Assembly (NCBI RefSeq): GCF_000092645.1
Contig: NC_014165.1
Coordinates: 2,976,001 to 3,040,000, forward strand
DNA from: Thermobispora bispora DSM 43833
GTDB taxonomy: Bacteria; Actinomycetota; Actinomycetes; Streptosporangiales; Streptosporangiaceae
Direction: 5' to 3'
Length of the DNA: 64,000 bases
Of this stretch, positions 17,577 through 25,109 are shown one piece after another (within the stretch, counting starts at the first letter, position 1; every line of letters starts with the position of its first letter). The position numbers and the translations under genes were made by a program. Below the pieces are notes generated by a model. It was not told the origin of the DNA, ran no database searches, and saw only the letters and a program-made list of their open reading frames with translations.

Positions 17577-18878
17577 CTATGGGATGACGCCGGCCGCACC
17601 GCCCGTCCCATCCTGAGGCGGTATGACAGGGGTGGCGGGCAGGCAGATGCGGTCCCGGCCCAGCTCCTTGGCGCGGTACAGGGCGAGGTCCGCGGCGGCG
17701 AGCAGGTCGAGCAGGTCGTCGCCGTGCAGGTTGAGGACGGCGATACCGGCGGAGACCGTCACGGTGACCGTCGCCTGCTCGGCGGTGACGACCATCCTGC
17801 CGATCTGCGTGCGCAGCCGTTCGGCGACCCGCCGCGCCTCGTCCAGGTCGGCGCCGGGCAGCAGCACGACGAACTCCTCACCGCCGAACCTGCCCACCAC
17901 GTCGTACTCGCGGACCTGGCTGCGGAGCACCTGGGCCATCTGGATCAGGACCTGGTCGCCGACGAGGTGCCCATAGGTGTCGTTGACCTTCTTGAAGTGA
18001 TCGATGTCGACCAGGATGACCGCGAGGGTCTGGCCGGCCCGCTGCGCCCGGACGATCTCGGTGTCGGCCTCGCGCTGCCAGGCGGACGCGTTGAGCAGGC
18101 CGGTCTTCGGGTCGGTCCGCGCGGCGGCCTGGAGCTGGGCGTGGAGCAGGGTGCGCTGGAGGAGCACGATGGGAGGCAGCAGGAGCGGCAGCAGCCCGAG
18201 CCCGATCCCGCAGACCACCGCGACGACGACGCCGAGGCAGAGCTCGACCACGTCGAGCAGGAGCCGTTCCCGGTCCCACAGCACCTCGGCCCACCGGCCC
18301 TCGGGGTCGGCCGCGTGCGCGGCGACCGCGACGAGCGCGGTGTTCAGCACGGTGAAGAGGCCGGCGCACGCCACCGCCACGGCGATCGCCCGCGCCTCGC
18401 CCCCGATCAGCTCGGACGGCTCGGCCCATCGGTGGAAGAGCACCGACGCGGTGCCCGCGGAGAGGCTGATCGCGGCCGCGCTGAACACACGGCGGTACAG
18501 GACGGTGGCCCTGACCCGGAGCTGGAGCAGGACCTGCAGCGGGATGGGCGCCGCCAGCGCGTAGAGCGGCGGCAGGAGGAACGCCGCGGGCAGCCACCAG
18601 GCGGAGAGGAAGTCCCGGGTCACCCCGGCCGGCATGCCGAGGCGGCGGGTGGCCTCGATGCAGACGGTGCCCCCGGCAATGAGCGCGGTGAAGGTGAGGA
18701 CGTCGGCGAGCCGGATCGGGGTCGATGTCGCGGCGGCGGCGATCGCGGCGACGTCGACCACGACGACCGCGCACAGGTAGGAGACGAGACCACGGGACTG
18801 GGCCAGAAGCGGCCAGCGGGTCCGTCCCCCTATCGCCCGCCGTGGCGCTCTTGCGGTGGTGTTGCCGGAAGCCGTCAT
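17577..18878 (-). CDS. Membrane diguanylate cyclase (GGDEF)
   Basis: A 433-residue protein. Residues 25-260 contain about eight hydrophobic segments (for example LVSYLCAVVVVDVAAIAAAA and LGVVVAVVCGIGLGLLPLLL), like a MASE-type membrane sensor. Residues 275-425 are a full GGDEF domain: DPKTGLLNASAWQ, VDIDHFKKVNDTYGHLVGD and the active-site GGEEF. An RxxD inhibitory site (REYD) sits five residues before GGEEF, so product feedback is expected. It should make cyclic di-GMP, which controls development in actinomycetes. The ATG at 18878 was chosen for position; a longer frame to 19073 lacks coding character. A palindrome lies 25 bp upstream. Confidence 0.93.
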   Translation of the reverse strand: MTASGNTTARAPRRAIGGRTRWPLLAQSRGLVSYLCAVVVVDVAAIAAAATSTPIRLADVLTFTALIAGGTVCIEATRRLGMPAGVTRDFLSAWWLPAAFLLPPLYALAAPIPLQVLLQLRVRATVLYRRVFSAAAISLSAGTASVLFHRWAEPSELIGGEARAIAVAVACAGLFTVLNTALVAVAAHAADPEGRWAEVLWDRERLLLDVVELCLGVVVAVVCGIGLGLLPLLLPPIVLLQRTLLHAQLQAAARTDPKTGLLNASAWQREADTEIVRAQRAGQTLAVILVDIDHFKKVNDTYGHLVGDQVLIQMAQVLRSQVREYDVVGRFGGEEFVVLLPGADLDEARRVAERLRTQIGRMVVTAEQATVTVTVSAGIAVLNLHGDDLLDLLAAADLALYRAKELGRDRICLPATPVIPPQDGTGGAAGVIP

Positions 18879-18902
18879 GCGCGCCCCCCACGACTCCCAT
18901 GA

Positions 18903-18920
18903 ACGTATCTTACGATACGT
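18903..18920. promoter_or_regulatory. Palindromic operator upstream of the cyclase
   Basis: ACGTATC-TTAC-GATACGT is a perfect 7-bp inverted repeat, AT-rich against its background, ending 25 bases before the start codon on the minus strand. It includes a possible -10 (TAAGAT read on the minus strand). It looks like the site of a TetR- or GntR-type repressor that is not encoded nearby. Confidence 0.5.
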
Positions 18921-19074
18921 AACACGATAGTTGCGGAGTGTGCTTTTGGGCAGGGAGACGATACCCGGTATGACCGCCGTCACATCCTGAGGAAGGTACG
19001 GAGACGCCCCACGGCCGCCGGAGCGGGCCATGCCAGACCTGCTCCGCGCGTCCCGGACGGCCAGCGTCCTCACC

Positions 19075-19383
19075 CCAGGGTCTCGGGTCAGTGATCGCCG
19101 TAGCGGATGGCCGTCGCCCTCCTACGCCGAGGCGGCCCGCGAGATGCGTCCTTCTCGCGCCGCGGATGGAGGCCATCCTCACCGGCCCCAGGGTGTCCGG
19201 CGGGATGTGTTCGATGGCCGGCGTCGTCCCCTACCGCCGGGCGACCCGCGATATGCACGCTACGCGGGCCCGGATGGCCGACGGCCGAGCCGGTCCCAAG
19301 GTGCCCGGCGGGATGTGTTCGATGGCCGGTTACCCCTGCCATCGGGACGGTCTGCGAGCCGCCCGGATCCGCCCTCTCACCGG
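19075..19383. repeat. Three degenerate ~110-bp tandem repeats
   Basis: Units begin at about 19075, 19187 and 19294 with CCCCAGGGTGTCCGG-like words. The last two share a 24-base identical core containing CGGGATGTGTTCGATGGCC. Later parts of the units (CTACGCCG, GGCGACCCGCGATATGC) also recur. They occupy the 608-bp gap between the cyclase and the kinase. Both strands stay open through them, giving repeated peptides such as GGMCSMAG on the plus strand, but no real gene is evident. Confidence 0.6.
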
Positions 19384-19486
19384 CGGCGATGCGGACCGCA
19401 CCGCGCTTTGCTCTCTCTCGGGGTACGGCGCGGGCGGACCGGTGACCGCGCGCCAACCGGAGGGCGCCTCCCCCAGCGTGGGCGGG

Positions 19487-20128
19487 TCAGTCCCAGGGCA
19501 GCCGGACCAGCAGGTCGGCCTGGTCGCGGGTCCCGGCGATGAGCTCGGCGTTGCGCTGGTCGCTGCCGAGCGCCCACGCCCGGGCCTCCTCGGGTGACTT
19601 TCCGCACGCCTCGTGCCGGGCGATGAGGCGGGCGATGCGGGTGTCCTCGTCCGGGTCGCAGTACCAGACCTCGTCGAGCAGGCCGCGCACCGCGGCCCAG
19701 TGCCCGATCCGCAGCAGCAGGTAGTTGCCCTCGGTCACCACCAGGGGCGTCTCGGGCGGGACCGGGATGGCGCCCGCGATCGACTCCTCGATCTCCCGGA
19801 GGAACAGCGGGGCGTACACGGTGGTCCGCTCCTCGCGCAGGCGGCGGAGCAGGGCCACGTATCCGGCGGCGTCGAAGGTGTCGTGGGCGCCCTTGCGGTC
19901 GCGCCGGCCGAGCCGGAGCAGCTCGGCGTTGGCCAGGTGGAAGCCGTCCATCGGCACCAGGCAGGCGTCGCCGTTCAGCGCGATCACGATCCGCTCGGCG
20001 AGGGTGGACTTGCCGGCCCCCGGCGGGCCGGTGATGCCGAGGATCGTCCGGGTGCCCCGCCGGGCCAGCTCCCGCGCCCGCGCGAGCAGGGCGTCGAAGC
20101 TCGACTCCACCCGAGGCGTCACGCGCAC
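19487..20128 (-). CDS. Uridine kinase-like P-loop kinase
   Basis: A 213-residue kinase of the phosphoribulokinase/uridine kinase class. The Walker A motif is ITGPPGAGKSTLAERI (about residues 33-48), followed by LVPMDGFHLANAELL, a substrate-binding segment typical of this fold, and LVVTEGNYLLL as the Walker B region. It would phosphorylate a small hydroxyl compound, perhaps a nucleoside, sugar or pantothenate-like substrate. The GTG at 20128 was chosen because GGAGGAAGGAGA lies at good spacing; an ATG at 20155 would swallow that site. It follows the pucR-type gene on the same strand after a gap of about 100 bp. Confidence 0.85.
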   Translation of the reverse strand: MRVTPRVESSFDALLARARELARRGTRTILGITGPPGAGKSTLAERIVIALNGDACLVPMDGFHLANAELLRLGRRDRKGAHDTFDAAGYVALLRRLREERTTVYAPLFLREIEESIAGAIPVPPETPLVVTEGNYLLLRIGHWAAVRGLLDEVWYCDPDEDTRIARLIARHEACGKSPEEARAWALGSDQRNAELIAGTRDQADLLVRLPWD

Positions 20129-20225
20129 CTGTCGTCTCCTTCCTCCGGTGACCATGATGGGCGAGCCGCCGCGCCGAACGCGCCGGGGGATCGGCGGCCG
20201 GGCGGCGGGTGGAGGCCTGTCGCGC

Positions 20226-21812
20226 TCACCGCGACGAGGCCCGGTTGGTCGGGTCGAGCCCGGTGCGGAGCCGCCAGGCGAGCAGCGCCAGGCTGAGCGC
20301 GGTGCGCCGCTCGTGGTCGGCCAGCGGGAGGACGCCCACCACGGCCTCGATGCGGGCCAGCCGGTTGTACAGGGTCTGGCGGCGGATGCCGAGCGCGGCC
20401 GCCGCCCCGGTCTTCGACAGCCCGTGGGCGAGGTAGGCGTCGAGGGTGCGCACCAGGTCGGTGCCGTGGGCCGCGTCGTAGTCGAGCAGCGGGCCGAGCT
20501 GCTCGCGGAGGAACCAGCCCAGCTCGACGTCCCGGTCTAGGCGCACCAGCAGGCGGTGCACGCCGACGTCGCGGCTGAGGAGCACCCGGTTCCGGGCCCC
20601 CAGTCGCCGGGCGATCCCCACCGCCTCCCGGGCCTCGGTGAGGGACCTGCCGAGCGCGGTCACCTCCCCGGGCGCCCCGGCCGCCACGGCCAGCAGGACG
20701 TGGCCGCGCCCCAGCTCGCCGGCGATGGTCCCCAGCCGGGCGCGCAGTTCCTCTTCCCCGTCGGGCGCGGCCGCGACCGCGAGCACGTCGTGGTCGACCT
20801 CGGCGACCAGGCACGGGCCGAAGGCGGCCCGGATCGCGGCCGCCGCCTCGGCGCGGATCGCGTGGGCCGACGCCCGCCGCTCCACCGCGACCGCGAGGCC
20901 GAACACCGGCCTGCCCGGGGTGAGGGAGAGCCCGGCCAGCTCCCCGCGGCCGGTGAGCTCGTCCGCCGGGATGGCGCGGCCGGAGAGCAGGTCCTGGATG
21001 AGCGCCTGGGCCATCCGGTCGCGGTCCGCCAGGTCTCCGGTGCGCAGCAGCTCCAGGGCGACGGCGGTGGCGGCCCGCTCCAGCACGGCCGCGCGCCGGG
21101 CGGTACGGCGGCCCGCGAGCAGCAGGGTGCCCCAGAGCTGGCCGTGCACCGACACCGGGTGGGCGAGCCAGCCGCGGCCTTCGGGGTCGAGCCGACCGGA
21201 TGCGGCCACGGGGCCGTCGGGGGTGGCCGAGGCCACCAGGCGGCCGTCCGTGGCGACCAGGTGGGCGGGGCAGCCGGCGAGTGCGGCCACGGCGGCGAGC
21301 AGTTCGGGCAGGCCGCGCCGGTCCAGCACCGCACCGAGCAGCTCCTGCCAGATCAGCTCCCCGCGCCGCAGCGAGGCGACCCGGCGCCGGAGCAGCAGCT
21401 CGTGGAAGGCCTCGACCAGGGTGACGAAGGGCACGACCCGGTGGAGGGCGATGAGCGGCAGGTCTCTGCGGCGGGCCGCCTCGAGCACCGGAGCGGGTAT
21501 CTCCCCGAAGGTGCGGCCCAGCTCCAGGGCGAGCGCGCTCAGTCCCGCGTCGGCGAGCGCGTCCACGTAGGCGGCCTGGGCGCGCCGGCTGTGCCCGTGC
21601 AGCCCGAGGCCGGTGGTGAGCAGCAGCTCGCCGCCTTGCAGCAGCGAGCCCATCTCGTAGACCTCGGAGGAGTGCACCCAGCGGATCACGCAGCTCGCGG
21701 GGTCGCCGTGCACCACCTCGGGCGCCGCCGCGGCGAACTCGGGCAACGCGAGCACCTCGGCGAGGGTGGGAAGGGTCCGGCGGGTCGCGTGCCCCGTCAT
21801 CTTCCGGCTCAC
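20226..21812 (-). CDS. PucR-family transcriptional regulator
   Basis: A 528-residue regulator. The N-terminal 130 residues form the purine-catabolism PucR domain (VIRWVHSSEVYEMGSLLQGGELLLTTGLGL); a central GGDEF-like domain follows without catalytic residues, and the C-terminus is the PucR helix-turn-helix (GLSKTGAAAALGIRRQTLYNRLARIEAVVG). It is divergent from the cytosine deaminase and permease genes and probably controls them, with nucleobase or nitrogen status as input by analogy to the family. The GTG at 21812 has AGGGG twelve bases upstream; an ATG four codons in is possible. Confidence 0.92.
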   Translation of the reverse strand: MSRKMTGHATRRTLPTLAEVLALPEFAAAAPEVVHGDPASCVIRWVHSSEVYEMGSLLQGGELLLTTGLGLHGHSRRAQAAYVDALADAGLSALALELGRTFGEIPAPVLEAARRRDLPLIALHRVVPFVTLVEAFHELLLRRRVASLRRGELIWQELLGAVLDRRGLPELLAAVAALAGCPAHLVATDGRLVASATPDGPVAASGRLDPEGRGWLAHPVSVHGQLWGTLLLAGRRTARRAAVLERAATAVALELLRTGDLADRDRMAQALIQDLLSGRAIPADELTGRGELAGLSLTPGRPVFGLAVAVERRASAHAIRAEAAAAIRAAFGPCLVAEVDHDVLAVAAAPDGEEELRARLGTIAGELGRGHVLLAVAAGAPGEVTALGRSLTEAREAVGIARRLGARNRVLLSRDVGVHRLLVRLDRDVELGWFLREQLGPLLDYDAAHGTDLVRTLDAYLAHGLSKTGAAAALGIRRQTLYNRLARIEAVVGVLPLADHERRTALSLALLAWRLRTGLDPTNRASSR

Positions 21813-21932
21813 GGGTTGGTCGCCCCTGCGGCGCGCGGCCGCCTCCGGTCCGGCCGGCGGGCGCCCGGTGGGCGGGGCGGCCTCTTCCGCGCGGGAGGGG
21901 GCCGGCGATCCGGACGGATGGCGTGCTGGCAC

Positions 21933-21966
21933 ACGTTCAGTGTCAAGTCGCCTGGACGTTCTGTCC
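21933..21966. promoter_or_regulatory. Direct-repeat operator between pucR-type gene and deaminase
   Basis: ACGTTCAGTGTC (21933-21944) recurs as ACGTTCTGTCC (21956-21966), spaced 23 bases start to start, about two helical turns. The position between the divergent genes suits a PucR-type regulator. A TTGACG -35-like word follows at 21985-21990. Confidence 0.4.
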
Positions 21967-22087
21967 ATCGAAAGGCTTCATGGCTTGACGGAATGCCCCT
22001 TGTCGGGTTCCGCCCGCGCCACGGACCATCGGGCGACATCCAGGGCCACTTCGCTGACGGTTTGGACTCGACGAGGAGGACGTACCT

Positions 22088-22537
22088 GTGAGCGACGACC
22101 GGTACATGCGTCTGGCGATCGAGCAGGCCCGCATCGGCCTGTCCGAGGGCGGGATCCCGATCGGCGCGGCGCTGGTGGCGGATGGCGAGGTGCTCGGCGT
22201 CGGGCGCAACCGGCGGGTGCAGGAGGGCAGCGCGATCCGGCACGGGGAGACCGACTGCCTGGAGAACGCGGGACGTCTGCCCGCCCGGGTGTACCGCAAG
22301 TCGACGCTCTATACGACGTTGTCGCCGTGCCATCTCTGCGCGGGCGCGGTCCTGCTGTACGGGATCCCCCGCGTGGTGATCGGCGAGAACCGTACGTTCA
22401 CCGCCTCGGAGGGCCTGCTCCGCCAGCACGGTGTGGAGCTCGTCGTGCTGGACCTCGACGAGTGCGTCCAGATGATGCGCGAGTTCATCGCCGCCAATCC
22501 CGCGCTCTGGAACGAGGACATCGGCGTGGAGGACTGA
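22088..22537 (+). CDS. Cytosine deaminase, yeast FCY1-like
   Basis: A 149-residue zinc deaminase. The zinc and catalytic motifs are HGETDCLENAGRLP (His and proton-shuttle Glu) and TLYTTLSPCHLCAGA (two Cys). Length, GGIPIGAAL, the YGIPRVVIGEN strand and the C-terminal WNEDIGVED all resemble the small fungal cytosine deaminase rather than the larger bacterial CodA amidohydrolase. It should convert cytosine to uracil and ammonia in the cytosol. GTG at 22088 follows GAGGAGGACG. The permease gene starts 25 bp downstream, so import and deamination are coupled. Confidence 0.9.
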   Translation: MSDDRYMRLAIEQARIGLSEGGIPIGAALVADGEVLGVGRNRRVQEGSAIRHGETDCLENAGRLPARVYRKSTLYTTLSPCHLCAGAVLLYGIPRVVIGENRTFTASEGLLRQHGVELVVLDLDECVQMMREFIAANPALWNEDIGVED

Positions 22538-22562
22538 CCCCCACCCCCCACGAGGAGGGCCC

Positions 22563-24017
22563 GTGAGCCACGTGCTGACCACGCCCCCGGATGCCGCCCA
22601 CGGCGCGCACGCCTTGGATCCGGTGGCGGACTCCCAACGAGTGTCTACCGCGATGCACCAGTTCTGGATCTGGGCTGGTGCGAACATCGCGCCGATCAAC
22701 TGGGTACTCGGCGCGCTCGGCATCGTGCTGGGCTTGAGCCTCGCCGACACCGTGCTGGTGCTGGTGATCGGCAACGTCATCGGCATGTCCGTGTTCGGCT
22801 TCTTCGTGCTGATGGGCCAGCGCACCGGGGTGAGCCAGATGGTGCTGGCGCGCAGCGCGTTCGGCCGGCGCGGCGCGTACCTGCCGGCGATCATCCAGGG
22901 CGTCATCTCTGCCGGCTGGTGCGCGATCAACACGTGGATCATCCTCGACCTGGTGCTCGCGCTGTTCCAGCAGATCGGCATCCGGGGCGGCGTCGAGCTG
23001 AAGATCGTCATCGTCCTGGTGGTCATGGCCGCGCAGGTGCTGATCGCCGCCTCCGGTTTCCGGGCGATCGCGGTGTTCGAGAAGTACACCGTGCCGGCGA
23101 CGATCCTCGTGCTGATCGCGATGACCGTGGTCGCCTGGACCCGGCTGGGCGTGGACTGGGGGTACGCCGGGGACGGGCTGACCGGGAGCGCGCGGATCAG
23201 CGCGATGAGCACGGTGATGACCGCCATCGGGATCGGCTGGGGGATCACCTGGCTGGCGTACGCCTCGGACTACTCCCGGTTCGTGCCCCGGGACATGCCC
23301 AAGCTCAAGCTGTACGCCGCCAGCACGCTCGGCCAGTTCGTCCCGGTGATCTGGCTGGGCGTCCTGGGCGCCACGGTCGCCACGATCAGCCGGCAGGCCG
23401 ACCCCGGTCAGCTCATCGTGAACGCCTTCGGCGCGCTGGCGATCCCGGTGCTGCTCCTGGTCATCCACGGCCCGATCGCCACCAACATCCTCAACATCTA
23501 CAGCTGCTCGTTGTGCGCGCTGACGATCGACTGGAAGCTGTCGCGGAAGACCGTCGCCTACGGCGTGGGGGTCTTCGCCACGGCCTTCACGATCGTGCTG
23601 GTGTTCCAGGACAACTTCGCCCACGCGCTCGACGCCTGGCTGGCCGGCCTGATCATGTGGGTGTCGCCGTGGGCGACGGTGATGGCGGTCCACTACTACG
23701 GGTTCCGGCGTCAGCGGATCGACGTGGACGCCCTCTACGACCCGCCGGGGAGGTCGCGGCTGGGCGACGTCCGCTGGGGCGCGCTCGTCTCCTTCCTCTG
23801 CGGTCTCGCCGCATCCTGGTGCTTCGCGTACGGGATCCCGGAGCTGCTGCAGGGGCCGGGCGCGAGGATGCTCGGCAACATCGACCTGTCCTGGCTGGCG
23901 GGCTCGCTGGTCGCGGGCACGTTGTACGCCGTGCTCGGCCGGGTCTGGGACGGCGGGCACCGGACACCGGCGGAGACGGGCACGAGGCCGGCGGAGGCCC
24001 GGCAGGAGAGCCGGTAG
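22563..24017 (+). CDS. NCS1-family cytosine/purine permease
   Basis: A 484-residue membrane transporter with about twelve hydrophobic segments. ANIAPINWVLGALGIVLGLSL and GQRTGVSQMVLARSAFGRRGAYLPA are characteristic of the NCS1 nucleobase:cation symporters such as CodB, and SDYSRFVPRD marks a conserved inner loop. GTG at 22563 is preceded by GAGGAGGGC. It forms an operon with the cytosine deaminase, which points to cytosine as the main substrate. A 32-bp palindrome after the stop ends this operon. Confidence 0.93.
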   Translation: MSHVLTTPPDAAHGAHALDPVADSQRVSTAMHQFWIWAGANIAPINWVLGALGIVLGLSLADTVLVLVIGNVIGMSVFGFFVLMGQRTGVSQMVLARSAFGRRGAYLPAIIQGVISAGWCAINTWIILDLVLALFQQIGIRGGVELKIVIVLVVMAAQVLIAASGFRAIAVFEKYTVPATILVLIAMTVVAWTRLGVDWGYAGDGLTGSARISAMSTVMTAIGIGWGITWLAYASDYSRFVPRDMPKLKLYAASTLGQFVPVIWLGVLGATVATISRQADPGQLIVNAFGALAIPVLLLVIHGPIATNILNIYSCSLCALTIDWKLSRKTVAYGVGVFATAFTIVLVFQDNFAHALDAWLAGLIMWVSPWATVMAVHYYGFRRQRIDVDALYDPPGRSRLGDVRWGALVSFLCGLAASWCFAYGIPELLQGPGARMLGNIDLSWLAGSLVAGTLYAVLGRVWDGGHRTPAETGTRPAEARQESR

Positions 24018-24057
24018 GAGACGGCGCGTAACAGACCGGTGCGACACCCCGCACCCG

Positions 24058-24089
24058 GGGCCCGGCGCGGCGGCCGCCGCGCCGGGCCC
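24058..24089. terminator. Perfect 32-bp palindrome between convergent genes
   Basis: GGGCCCGGCGCGGCGG is directly followed by its exact reverse complement, with no spacer. It sits between the convergent permease and ssb genes and can serve as a bidirectional terminator. Confidence 0.7.
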
Positions 24090-24150
24090 TCGCCATGACC
24101 GCCCGCCACCCGCAGCGGTGCTCGCCACGGCGGAACGTGCGGCGCTCCGC

Positions 24151-24723
24151 TCACGCGGCCATCGGCTCCGCATCCTCCGCTCCCCCGATGTCCGCCTCGC
24201 CGGCCGCGCCGGCTGCCGGTCCGGCGGAACGCCCTGGATCCGGGCCGTCCTCGGCTCCGGTCCCCGGCGCCCGGGAGCCGCGGCCGTCGATCAGCTCCCA
24301 CTCCCGCGTGGCGTCCTCCATGGCCCGCCGTTCCTCGTCGTTCGGCTCGGCAGGGGCCAGGGCGCGGGCCGGTTTCTCGAACGTGGCGATGCCCCACTTC
24401 AGGTCGTGGCCGACGGAACTCGCCTCCACCTCGGCCCAGAACCGGGGTTCGCCGTCGCGCTCGAACTGTTTGATCCGCAGCTTGCCGTACACGAGGACGG
24501 GCTGCCCCTTCCGGATGGACTGGTGGACGTGGTCGGCGAGCCCGCGGTAGCAGCGGACCGTGTAGAACGTCGTGTCCTTGGTCTGCCAGGTGTTGGTCTG
24601 CGGGTCGAGCACCCGCCGGTTGACGGCCACCCGGATCGAGGTGACCCGCGATCCGTCGCTGAACCGGTACTGCCGCGGCTCGTCCGTGACGTTGCCGCTC
24701 AGGGTGACGTAGACGTCGCTCAT
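24151..24723 (-). CDS. ssb: Single-stranded DNA-binding protein, second type
   Basis: A 190-residue SSB. The OB fold spans residues 1-110: VYVTLSGNVTDEPRQYRFSDGS, SIRVAVNRR, DTTFYTVRCYRGLADHV and KGQPVLVYGKLRIKQFERDGE. The rest is a low-complexity acidic linker. The C-terminus reads AEDAEPMAA, so the DDDIPF-type tip that recruits repair partners is absent. In Streptomyces a second SSB, SsbB, acts in chromosome segregation during sporulation; the position beside two dynamin genes supports that type. The ATG at 24723 fits the GGGAGG site better than the ATG two codons upstream. Confidence 0.92.
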   Translation of the reverse strand: MSDVYVTLSGNVTDEPRQYRFSDGSRVTSIRVAVNRRVLDPQTNTWQTKDTTFYTVRCYRGLADHVHQSIRKGQPVLVYGKLRIKQFERDGEPRFWAEVEASSVGHDLKWGIATFEKPARALAPAEPNDEERRAMEDATREWELIDGRGSRAPGTGAEDGPDPGRSAGPAAGAAGEADIGGAEDAEPMAA

Positions 24724-24913
24724 GAACATGCGCCTCCCGCGGGCCCGGACCCCCGCCGGGCCCTGGAGACACACTGGCGCGCCGCGCCCTCCGGCACGAC
24801 GCCGGAACCGCGTTCTGTGGATATCCGTGGGCGCTCACCGCACGGAATGGACATCCGCGTGCCGCTGTGGCCGGCCGGCCGCGGCGCGGCCGAACGGGCC
24901 AGGCGGCACGGAC

Positions 24914-25109
24914 GGGTGCCAGCGCCGCATGGAAAGGGGTGCCAACGCCAAACGAAGCAGGCACCAACGCCACACGGAGCGGGCCTAACGCCACATGGAA
25001 CGGGTGCCAGCGCCACGAAGCGGACGCTAACGGCACACAGAGCAGGCGCTAGCACCACATGGAACGAGGGCCAGCGCTGCACGCAGCGGGTGCTAACGCC
25101 GCACGGAGC
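24914..25109. repeat. Nine ~21-bp tandem repeats at the dynB 3' end
   Basis: About nine degenerate copies of a GGGTGCCAACGCCACATGGAA-like unit (20-23 bases) run from 24914 to 25109. The last copy contains the stop codon and final codons of the dynamin gene that ends at 25093. The array fills most of the 369-bp gap to ssb. On the minus strand it stays open and encodes a seven-residue repeat (PFHVVLA, PVPCGVR). No protein is proposed. Confidence 0.75.

Noticed and set aside
24914-25109. CRISPR array
   Set aside because: The repeats are adjacent, without unique spacers, degenerate, and no cas genes are present. The same applies to 32646-32841 and 43417-43512.
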